Assembly (NCBI GenBank): GCA_958296345.1
Contig: CATQIJ010000021.1
Coordinates: forward strand, 1 to 32,329
Reading direction: 5' to 3'
DNA from: an uncultured Rhizobiaceae bacterium
GTDB lineage: Bacteria; Pseudomonadota; Alphaproteobacteria; Rhizobiales; Rhizobiaceae
DNA: 32,329 bases
Shown: piece by piece, positions 19,875 to 27,237 of the stretch
Layout of the letters: every line of letters begins with the position of its first letter
Numbering within the stretch: the stretch's first letter is position 1
Notes under the pieces: generated by a model
What the model was told of the DNA's origin: nothing
Database searches by the model: none
Seen by the model: only the letters and a program-made list of their open reading frames with translations
Made by a program: the position numbers and the translations under genes

Positions 19875-21557
19875 ATGTCCCTAAGCACAAACAAAAATAT
19901 TCCAGCTAAGCTATCATGGTTCACAAAATCAACTTTTAAGTTTACTCCCCTATTATTAGAGTTGACCATAATTGCAATCGTTGTTCGCCTTATTGGTATG
20001 ATACAATCATTTGTTTTTCAAACACTTATAGATAGGGTCATACCGTTTCAACGATTTGATAGCTTGCAGCTCATCTTATTTATATTAATTGGTGCCACAG
20101 TTTTTTCAACTCTTCTTGGCGCAGCATCAGGGTACCTCGGCGTATTTATGGCGAATAGGCTTACATCGGAGTTAGGGCAGCGTATCTATGATCATGTTTT
20201 TAAGATACCATTGTTAAAGTTACAAAAATGGCAAATAGGTGAGTTTCTTGCTCGAATACAAGAAATTGACACGGTTCGTGTATTTTTGACTGGCACTGTA
20301 ACTAGCATAATCTTAGATCTGATTTTTATCGTTGTCTATATTATTGCCTTACTATCAATTAGCCCCTTCCTCACAATGATAGTAGTCATAATGCTGCCAT
20401 TACAAATAGTTGTTTTTGGTATTATTGGCCCTTTTTTAAGAGCGAGAATGCAAGACGAATTTTATGCAGGGTCAATACACCAAGCACGTTTTGTTGAGAT
20501 ATTATCAAACATCGTAACGGTAAAATCTACAAACTCTGAAATTTTACATCGAGATCGAGTTTCTCAAACTTTATCAGAAAGCTTGAGTAAAAACTTTTTA
20601 GTAGAAAAATTAAATATTCTAAATAGCTCCTCAGCAGAAATATTCAGGAACTTATCAATCATCTTAATCATCTATTTTGGTTCGTCCTTAGTGTTTGAAA
20701 ACACCATCACATTGGGACAATTGATTGCTTTTCATTTACTTGCCCAAAATGTTTCGACACCAATTTTTGGGTTATCTAAAATTTGGGAACAGTGGCAAGG
20801 TTTCCGTATTGCTCGATTTAGACTAGGTGATTTATTGAACGAAGATTCTGAATTCCAAGAAACAAAAAACAATTTGGTAATAACAGAACTCACTTCATTC
20901 CATGCTGAAAATATATCTTTTGCATACGACGGCACTCATAAAACTTTAAATACTATATCCATGAGCTTTGAACTAAACAAAGTTAATGTAATTGTGGGCG
21001 ATTCTTGGTGTGGAAAGTCAACGCTAGCAAAAGTATTGTCTGGTTTATACCCTAGTGAGACTGGCGCAGTGTTTTTGAACAAGCATAATATACAAAATTA
21101 CGACCCCCGGTATGTAAGAAATATTGTTTCATATGTTCCACAAGAACCAACTTTATTCTCAGGTACAATAAAAGATAACTTATTGATGGCCAACTCTAAA
21201 GCCTCAGATGAATTTATCGACGAAGTGTTAGTAATGAGTTCAGCAATAGAACTAAAAGAAAATTTACCCCACGGTTTAGAAACTTTCGTGGGTGAGCGTG
21301 GTTCATTACTTTCTGGAGGTCAAAGGCAAAGGATTTCATTAGCTTGTTCATTGCTCAGTGATCCACATATTTTGATACTTGATGAACCAACAAGTTCTTT
21401 AGATGAAGCTTCCGCAACTCAAATCATGAATCAGCTCGCTCAATTAGCAAGCACAAAATTGATTATCGTCATTACACATCGTCCTGATTTAATTCAATCT
21501 GATCGAACAATCTTTAATCTAAATACTGGTAAGGAAGAGTTACTATTGGATGAATAA
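19875..21557 (+). CDS. type I secretion ABC exporter (HlyB/PrtD-like, no C39 peptidase)
   Basis: This 560-residue half-transporter has six N-terminal helices (residues about 25-310) fused to an ATPase domain. Walker A is GDSWCGKST with K381. It fits GxxxxGK[ST] but has a bulky Trp where Gly is usual. The signature LSGGQRQR (about 479), Walker B ILILDEPTSSLD and the H-loop ITHRPD are intact. The KSTNSEILHR and WEQWQGFRIARFRLGDLL regions match HlyB/PrtD exporters. There is no N-terminal C39 peptidase or C39-like domain, so a leader would not be cut by this protein. It overlaps the adaptor gene by 8 bases, and TolC is not in the window. The frame is intact, and the cargo is probably the 18192 peptide. 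Confidence 0.9.
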   Translation: MSLSTNKNIPAKLSWFTKSTFKFTPLLLELTIIAIVVRLIGMIQSFVFQTLIDRVIPFQRFDSLQLILFILIGATVFSTLLGAASGYLGVFMANRLTSELGQRIYDHVFKIPLLKLQKWQIGEFLARIQEIDTVRVFLTGTVTSIILDLIFIVVYIIALLSISPFLTMIVVIMLPLQIVVFGIIGPFLRARMQDEFYAGSIHQARFVEILSNIVTVKSTNSEILHRDRVSQTLSESLSKNFLVEKLNILNSSSAEIFRNLSIILIIYFGSSLVFENTITLGQLIAFHLLAQNVSTPIFGLSKIWEQWQGFRIARFRLGDLLNEDSEFQETKNNLVITELTSFHAENISFAYDGTHKTLNTISMSFELNKVNVIVGDSWCGKSTLAKVLSGLYPSETGAVFLNKHNIQNYDPRYVRNIVSYVPQEPTLFSGTIKDNLLMANSKASDEFIDEVLVMSSAIELKENLPHGLETFVGERGSLLSGGQRQRISLACSLLSDPHILILDEPTSSLDEASATQIMNQLAQLASTKLIIVITHRPDLIQSDRTIFNLNTGKEELLLDE

Positions 21558-22867
21558 ATCTACAATATCATCACCGACAATAAGACTCACAGCCTGGTTG
21601 TTTGTAATTCTGTTTATTGCAATTGTTGTTGGCAGTTGGTTTGCTAAGGTTGAAATTGTAGCTCGCGGTGCAGGAAGAATTGTTCCCACCGGGCGCATAC
21701 AAGCAATACAGTCTCAATTCTCTGGTAAAATTAACGAAGTACTAGTAACTGAAGGTTCTTACGTCAAAGCAGGAGAGACACTTGTTTATCTTGAATCAGT
21801 CCAACAAGAGGCAGAACTTGATCAACTAAAGGCGGAATTCAATAGAGAAATTTTAGCGCTCAATGCGGCAGAATCCATCTTAAAACCTTTAGAAAATTCA
21901 GACCCAACAGATAATGGTTTTGTTGAAATGGGCAAATCATATTTACTTGAAGCTTCCAACAATTACAAAACCGTCAATAGTGCTAAATTAGAAATACTAG
22001 TTACTTCAACTTTATCAGCAATTCGTGCCCGAGTTGCTGAGATTGATGCTAAATTCCAGAGATATGAAAAAGCTATCAGTACTCAGGGTGCTCGTATTAC
22101 TTGGATTGAACGCGAACTTAAATTGGTATCAGAGCGCAATTCTTCAGCTGAAGCTTTGTATAAGAGCGGTACAATTACTCGGCTTGAATATTTAGATAGA
22201 ACAAGAGTTACCCAAGACGTCCAAAAGGAATTTGAGATTGCAAACAAACAAAAGGATGAGTTTGAGGCACTAAAAATTGAGGCTCGAACTCAAAGAGATA
22301 GTATTATAAGTGGGGCATTAACAAAATACCACTCAGATTTTTTTCAAGCCCAAACTGCTGTAGATAAATTGTCTGCCAAAATTAAAGCGAGTAGCAGTAA
22401 GTTGGAAAATACAAAGATTGTTTCTCCAATTGATGGGTGCACTGATAATCTGAAAATTTTACAAATGGAGCTTTTGTTAATGCTGGTAAAATAATTATGT
22501 CGATAGTCCCGACAAATACACCGTTAGAAGTTGAAGCTTATTTTGAAAACCGTGATGCAGGTTTTCTAGCTCTTGGGCAAAAAGCAGTTATAAAACTTGA
22601 CTCGTTTCCAGCTGAACGTTTTGGAGCATTAAATGGCACAATTACATTTGTGAGCAAGGATGCCCGTAAAATTCCACCAGAAAGCAAATGGGTCTATGCA
22701 ACTAGAATCGATATGCAGGCAAACTCCATTAAATTCGGAAAAAAACTCATTACTTATCGTCTGGTATGACAGGAACAGTTGATGTAATTATCGGCAAACG
22801 TCGGTTGCTGTCTTATTTTTTTGAACCAATTATTAAATCAATACAAAATGGGCTTAAAGAACAATGA
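21550..22867 (+). CDS. HlyD-family membrane fusion protein of the type I exporter (two frameshifts)
   Basis: The ATG at 21550 lies inside the end of the ABC gene. A single N-terminal helix (residues about 12-30) is followed by a biotinyl-lipoyl half (FSGKINEVLVTEGSYVKAGE), a long coiled coil (about 95-280), the second lipoyl half and a beta barrel. Missing bases in a T4 run at 22457-22460 and an A7 run at 22739-22745 shift the frame. Repaired, the protein reads IFTNGAFVNAGKIIMSIVP and then HYLSSGMTGTVDVIIGKRRL, ending KSIQNGLKEQ at 22867, the canonical HlyD C-terminus. Length is about 439 residues. It bridges the inner-membrane ABC exporter to an outer-membrane TolC-type channel. Confidence 0.9.
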
Positions 22868-23378
22868 ACAGGACTCTAAATTGAAAACTTTTACTTGGGG
22901 TAAACTGAGGCATGCAACTGCAAGTGATGTTCCATGTCTTGAAAAAGCACTTCGAAAACAGGACGTAGAAGAAATAACATACTATTGCGAATTGCCAGTT
23001 CATGAAATTTTACAACAAAGTTTTCAAAACTCTAAACAGTGCATTACACTTGAAAAACCAAATGGTGGAATAGCAGCTATGAGTGGTGTTGGTTGGACAA
23101 ACAATCCACGAGTTGGAAGAATATGGCTCCTTTCCTCAGACTATATTTATGAGCATCGAGAAAAGTTTGGTATTCAAACGAAAAAGATAATAAATTATTG
23201 GATGGATGGTCATGATGTAATTTTCAACCATGTTCATGACAAGAACATACAATCATTCAGATGGTTGGAATGGTTAGGGTTTACGCCAACAGACCACTTG
23301 CCAAGTGTTGGTTCACACAGCCAACCTTTCACAGAATTTTCTAAATTTCGAAACGAGGATACAAAAAAATATATCTAG
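22848..23378 (+). CDS. phage-type GNAT acetyltransferase
   Basis: The last gene of the operon overlaps the adaptor end by 20 bases. The ATG at 22848 is the best start (177 residues). TTG at 22821 is also open. The sequence RHATASDVPCLEKALRKQDV, then RIWLLSSDYIYEHREKF and NHVHDKNIQSFRWLEWLGF, matches the GNAT subgroup common in tailed-phage genomes (T7 internal protein A type). In that subgroup an R-W-L-x-W-L-G-F helix and a preceding aromatic strand are conserved. GNAT enzymes acetylate amines from acetyl-CoA. Here a role in acetylating the peptide for maturation or self-protection is inferred only from operon membership. Confidence 0.75.
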   Translation: MGLKNNEQDSKLKTFTWGKLRHATASDVPCLEKALRKQDVEEITYYCELPVHEILQQSFQNSKQCITLEKPNGGIAAMSGVGWTNNPRVGRIWLLSSDYIYEHREKFGIQTKKIINYWMDGHDVIFNHVHDKNIQSFRWLEWLGFTPTDHLPSVGSHSQPFTEFSKFRNEDTKKYI

Positions 23379-24181
23379 AAAAAGAATGGCCACATAGAGG
23401 TATTTTAGATTACCTAGATTAGCCCTAAATAATTTGCCTGCTTTGGATTCAATGCAGACATCCATGTCTTATTGAAACTTGGTCGCTTCTGGCCAACACC
23501 TGCCGTTGAGTAAAAATAAATATTATTCACAAAAAACTTATCCCCGCCTCAAACTCCTCCTGCATAATCCTCATATCAGCAAGATGCACAACTATTGGAC
23601 TTAAGCCATTGTTTGATGTCTTGTTGAAAGCGGAGCGGTCGTAGCTTTATTTATCACTTGGAGTAGATGGTAACATCTGCAGGGTGGCGGAACTAAGGCG
23701 ACTTACGGGTACGAAATTACCTAAGAGGCTTTGTCGGAACGGTGTGCCTGAGTAGTCCGATACTGACATCAAATCTCCTCGTGAGGGCTGTATGCCCAGC
23801 ACATAGGGTCTTTTTTGGTTATCAGCCCTCACTGTTGTGCTTTAGCGAAGCAACGCCTTTTGCGTTGTTCGCATTATTATGTGGCGAACAAACCAGAAGG
23901 GTTTGCTTCGCTGGTTTTTCGAAAGCGTATCCACGCTTTCGACCCTCTGTCGACGGCGCTACGCTTGTCTGTCGAGCAGTGGTTCACGGGTTGGCACAAT
24001 GGCTAGTCGCCATTGTTGACCCTGCCACGGAGGGAAGGAGTTCCCATATTACCACCGTTCAGAGATGGGCGCGTGAGCGTATAAACACGCCCGTCATCCT
24101 TGGGGAGTGCTAGGGTGAAGTATAATCATGCGTGATGTTCTGTGAGATTGCCATCACATCAAAATGGGAGAATGTAAAAAC
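23379..24181. other. long non-coding gap with a GC-richer chain of hairpins (about 23640-24115)
   Basis: No gene is seen in these 803 bases. The first 260 are ordinary AT-rich spacer. From about 23640 to 24115 base composition rises sharply and perfect hairpins follow one another: GTGAGGGCTG (23781-23790) with CAGCCCTCAC (23823-23832), CAACGC/GCGTTG (23851-23867), CAAACC/GGTTTG (23889-23905), CGAAAGCGT/ACGCTTTCG around a 4-base loop (23920-23941), and CAATGGC/GCCATTG (23997-24015). Open frames of up to 123 codons cross it but have cysteine- and arginine-rich, low-plausibility products. I could not match it to tmRNA, RNase P, 6S or SRP RNA. It could be a structured RNA, a group II intron remnant (no domain V found) or a palindrome-rich mobile element. 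Confidence 0.5.
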
Positions 24182-25165
24182 TTATGCGTCAGAGCCTGGA
24201 ATAAACGAATCAAATGCTGCAAGAAGTTGCTCTCTGAAAATATCACGTTCTTGGAGCAATTCATGATTTGCGCCATCAATTGTGAGTGATTTTCCTGAGC
24301 GCAATTTTCGGCCAAAATGTTTAATTGCTCTATTAGAAACAATTTTATCATTACCAGCACTGATAAGAAGCGTAGGAATACTGATTTGTTTGCAAAAATC
24401 GATATCATTCACTTCTTCCATAATACGAGTGGCAGCATAAACCCAGGCAGCCGTTGGCCCACCAATGGTGAGTTCTGGAAACTCTTTTTGGAATTTTTTA
24501 TTTCTTTCAAATCGCTGAGGGTCTGAAGTATGAATGTTGCCTTCAAATTTTTGGTTCTCACCTGCTGATTTATTGCCCGACATATAAACCTCACCTAACC
24601 CAAACATACAAAGTGTGCCAGTGAGAATTTTTACAAAAGAAGCAGAAATAGGCAGCTTTCCTAAGCCAAGAAAAGGTGTCGCCAACACCATTCTACGAAC
24701 TGTGTTGGATAGTTTTGGGGCAGAGAGAAGAGAGATTAATGCGCCGGTTGAATGTGCAAGGATATAATAAGGTGCCTTGCAATCTGGCAGGGCAACATTA
24801 TTCATGATTGTTTCTAGATCAATTGTGTATTCGTTAAAATCATCAACATAACCGCGTCTTTTGTCTTCAAGAATTCGGCTTGAGCCACCTTGTCCACGCC
24901 AATCAAAACTGACGACTTCAAACCCACGCTGACGTAAATCATTCACAGTTTCATAGGTTCGTTCGATGTATTCTGAACGACCGTGCAATAACAAAACCGT
25001 CCCTAAAGCCGGCTTCTTGTTTGCCTTCCATCTGGCATATCGTAACTCTAAGCCATCGGAGGTTTCTACTTTGCCAGAGATAGCACCTTGCGGCATAGGG
25101 TTATAAGTTGGATTTTTGAGTAGCACTTTATTTACGGGTCCAATTCTTGAATTCTTCTCTCTCAA
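24182..25165 (-). CDS. alpha/beta hydrolase, lysophospholipase/monoacylglycerol lipase-like
   Basis: This 327-residue serine hydrolase is of the Hydrolase_4 (PldB) group. The oxyanion strand is VLLLHGRSEYIERT, followed by FDWRGQGGSSR. The nucleophile elbow is LAHSTGALISLL, where Ala replaces the usual first Gly of GxSxG. The acid is in ISAGNDKIVS and the catalytic His in DGANHELLQERD. No signal peptide is seen, so it is probably cytoplasmic and cleaves acyl groups from lysophospholipids or monoglycerides. Its start region overlaps the candidate heat-shock promoter of hsp20 on the other strand. The frame is intact. Confidence 0.85.
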   Translation of the reverse strand: MREKNSRIGPVNKVLLKNPTYNPMPQGAISGKVETSDGLELRYARWKANKKPALGTVLLLHGRSEYIERTYETVNDLRQRGFEVVSFDWRGQGGSSRILEDKRRGYVDDFNEYTIDLETIMNNVALPDCKAPYYILAHSTGALISLLSAPKLSNTVRRMVLATPFLGLGKLPISASFVKILTGTLCMFGLGEVYMSGNKSAGENQKFEGNIHTSDPQRFERNKKFQKEFPELTIGGPTAAWVYAATRIMEEVNDIDFCKQISIPTLLISAGNDKIVSNRAIKHFGRKLRSGKSLTIDGANHELLQERDIFREQLLAAFDSFIPGSDA

Positions 25166-25176
25166 TACCCAAATTA
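25146..25176 (+). promoter_or_regulatory. candidate RpoH (sigma-32) promoter for hsp20
   Basis: CTTGAA at 25146-25151 and CCCAAATTA from 25168 lie 16 bases apart, close to the alphaproteobacterial RpoH consensus. They would start a leader covering the thermometer region. The site overlaps the first codons of the divergent hydrolase gene. Confidence 0.45.
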
Positions 25177-25207
25177 TTAGTAGGACGCCAGATGGGTCCT
25201 GATAAAT

Positions 25208-25291
25208 ATGCCGCTGCCCATTATGGGAGAGGCAAAAGAAATGGCAATTATGCCAATAAAACGCAAACGTCGCTTCAAGGAGGACAAATTC
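25208..25291 (+). promoter_or_regulatory. ROSE-like RNA thermometer in the hsp20 leader
   Basis: The leader ends in a hairpin (25269-25285) in which TCGCT (25270-25274) pairs with AGGA (25281-25284) of the ribosome site, leaving G25272 bulged. This is the diagnostic UYGCU-AGGA pairing of ROSE elements, which melts on heating to free the Shine-Dalgarno sequence. Smaller hairpins lie upstream: CCCA/TGGG at 25217-25227 and GGCA/TGCC at 25243-25254. An ATG at 25208 is open in frame with hsp20, but it would place these structures in coding sequence and lacks family support. Confidence 0.7.
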
Positions 25292-25756
25292 ATGCGTAAT
25301 TTTGATTATTCACCCCTATACCGTTCAACAGTAGGCTTTGATCGTCTTTTTTCACTGCTAGATAATGTTAGCAATCCAGAAACTGCTCCAGCATATCCAC
25401 CTTATAATATTGAGCGAACTGGTGAAGATAGCTACCGTATTTCTATGGCAGTTGCAGGCTTTGCAGAAGATGATCTATCTATTGAGGCAAAGCAAAATTT
25501 GCTTACGGTAACTGCTGACCGCGGTGAAGAGGAAAAGTCTGAAAATGAAGTTCTATTCCGCGGTATTGCGGCTCGTTCATTTGAGCGTAGGTTTCAGCTT
25601 GCGGATCATGTAGAAGTGAAAGATGCTAGTCTTGAAAACGGTTTACTTCACATCGATCTTATTCGTGAAATCCCAGAGGCGATGAAGCCTAGGAAGATTT
25701 CAATTGGAAATACAAACAAACAGATCGAAGCCAAGAAAATAAAGAAAGCAGCATAA
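25292..25756 (+). CDS. small heat shock protein Hsp20 (IbpA-like)
   Basis: Starting at 25292, after a strong AAGGAGGA site, the 154-residue protein begins MRNFDYSPLYRSTVGFDRLF, the standard N-terminus of alphaproteobacterial class A sHsps. The alpha-crystallin domain runs from about residue 30 to 125, with YNIERTGEDSYRISMAVAGF, GIAARSFERRFQLADHVEV and ASLENGLLHIDLIREIPE. It is an ATP-independent chaperone that holds unfolding proteins. Control is probably double: an RpoH-like promoter and the ROSE-like thermometer directly upstream. The frame is intact. Confidence 0.95.
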   Translation: MRNFDYSPLYRSTVGFDRLFSLLDNVSNPETAPAYPPYNIERTGEDSYRISMAVAGFAEDDLSIEAKQNLLTVTADRGEEEKSENEVLFRGIAARSFERRFQLADHVEVKDASLENGLLHIDLIREIPEAMKPRKISIGNTNKQIEAKKIKKAA

Positions 25757-25789
25757 GCTTTATTTATTAAACCTCCCAAGAGTAAGCTG

Positions 25790-25818
25790 AAGGGCATTCA
25801 TTTAGAATGCCCTTTTTT
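25790..25818 (+). terminator. rho-independent terminator of hsp20
   Basis: AGGGCATTC and GAATGCCCT form a 9-bp perfect stem with an ATTTA loop, followed by a run of six T including the last stem base, 34 bases after the hsp20 stop. It abuts the convergent threonine aldolase gene and may insulate both. Confidence 0.9.
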
Positions 25819-26870
25819 ATACGTTGATTATTTCAGCTAGTTCATCGATGTTTTTTTGCTTTGTAGCAAAACTGGCAACTAATCGATAAACTTGCTCACT
25901 GTCTGATATTTCTTTTTCCATGCCTTTTGGTGTGGGGAAGGGATGGAAACGAGCGCCTTTATCAAGCCAGATTTTAGCTTTAGTTTTATCAGCAATGAAA
26001 AAAACTTGGTTGGAGTCGCTTGGCCAAGCTAGGCGAACCTGGTTTGAGTTACGTATGGCTTGCTCCAATTGAGCACCCATTGCATTTGAATGTGATGCTA
26101 GTTTTAACCAAAGGTCATTTTCTAGGTAAGCTTCTAATTGGGCGCTAATGAATCTGGTTTTTGAAAACAAATGACCAGAACGCTTCCGGATAAATTGGAA
26201 ATGAGAGAATAAATCACGATTGAAAACAACTAAAGCTTCGGCGCACCAACATCCATTTTTTGTAGCGCCAAAGGAAACCATGTCAACGCCGCGCTTCCAT
26301 GTCATTTCTGCGGGTGAGCAGCCAAGTTTTACTAGCCCATTTGCAAATCGAGCGCCATCCATATGAAGTGGGATATTGTATTCTTTTGCGACCTTAGATA
26401 GTTCTGAGATCTCATCTAAGCTATAAACACTTCCAGCCTCAGTCGCTTGGGTAATCGTTACCATGGTAGCCTGGCCGAGATGATTAAACTTTTGCGGATA
26501 TTCGCTAGCTGTTTTTCTCAGTTGGTCTGGCTCGATTTTACAATGGTCTCCACCAACAAGGGCAAGTCTACCCCCGCCCGACAAAAATTCAGGCGCGCTT
26601 CCTTCACTTGCGGCAACGTGTGCTTCATTATGGCAGAAAACAACTCCACCTGGCTTCATTGTTGCAGCAATTGCAAGAGAGTTTGCTGCAGTTCCTGTAC
26701 CTACAAAAAATACTGCACACTCAGTTTCAAATGTCTCATTGAAGCGGTTCTCAATAGATTTATCAAGGTCGCTATCACCATAGGCAACTGCAAGACCTTG
26801 CGAATGTCGCATGAGAGCTTCAGAAAATTTCTGGTGCGGCGCCCGACCAATTATCACTTCCAAAAATCAT
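25817..26870 (-). CDS. ltaE: low-specificity L-threonine aldolase (one frameshift)
   Basis: The PLP enzyme splits L-threonine or L-allo-threonine to glycine and acetaldehyde. The intact frame begins at 26863 with an atypical MEVIIGRAPHQKF. The ATG at 26870, after GGGAGAT, gives MIFGSDNWSGAAPEI, the true family start. It joins SEALMRHSQGLAVAYGD if the four-base run 26824-26827 is really three. Other marks are FFVGTGTAANSLAIA, PLHMDGARFANG (PLP-pocket Asp) and the Schiff-base lysine in VSFGATKNGCWCAEALV. The protein is about 351 residues. It stands alone, convergent with hsp20. Confidence 0.92.
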
Positions 26871-27237
26871 GACTATCTCCCACTAATATGAAAAGCTACA
26901 TTATCTAAGAGCGCTATTAAAACAAGAAATAAAGATGACCCAGTTTCTGTAAATAAAAACTGAGCCGAATTGATTTGGAAGATATTTTTGCTCAACTGCC
27001 CCATGCGTCATATAGGTCAATTTTATTTCTTGCCTCTATGAGGATTTTTGGCATTAATACATCTAGAAGGGTCAGTAATGCTGTCCTTTTGTGGATTCAT
27101 GCTTAGTGTTGAGTGTTTAGGTTTGCCCTTAGCTTCAACTTGAAAGCACTGTAAATGGTGTTACATCATTAGTATGCATAATATTTGACGTATTCTGATG
27201 CCTTTTTTAGGGTGTTTTTTCAGTTGGAGTTAAGCCT
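26871..27237. other. intergenic region between ltaE and gltB, no gene seen
   Basis: These 367 AT-rich bases hold the divergent promoters of ltaE and gltB. A weak CAGTTT/AAACTG hairpin lies at 26941-26962. I saw no convincing sigma-70 pair or a sigma-54 GG/GC site for gltB. A GGAG site precedes the gltB GTG start. Confidence 0.5.

Noticed and set aside
23545..23640. Short minus-strand frame reading ...GLSPIVVHLADMRIMQEEFE...
   Set aside because: Too short, no start context and no family recognised. Could be a gene remnant but not supportable.
23742..23800. Possible group II intron 5' end (GTGTGCC...)
   Set aside because: No domain V hairpin and no reverse transcriptase could be found on either strand, so the match is not enough to call an intron.
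23742..24113. Open frame of 123 codons on the plus strand, and a 61-codon frame on the opposite strand at 23647-23832
   Set aside because: Products are rich in Cys, Arg and Ser with no recognisable domain, and the DNA is a chain of perfect hairpins. More likely chance frames over a structured, non-coding block.
25208..25291. N-terminal extension of Hsp20 by 28 residues
   Set aside because: The family starts at MRNFDYSPLYR, a strong ribosome site precedes 25292, and the extension coincides with the ROSE-like leader.
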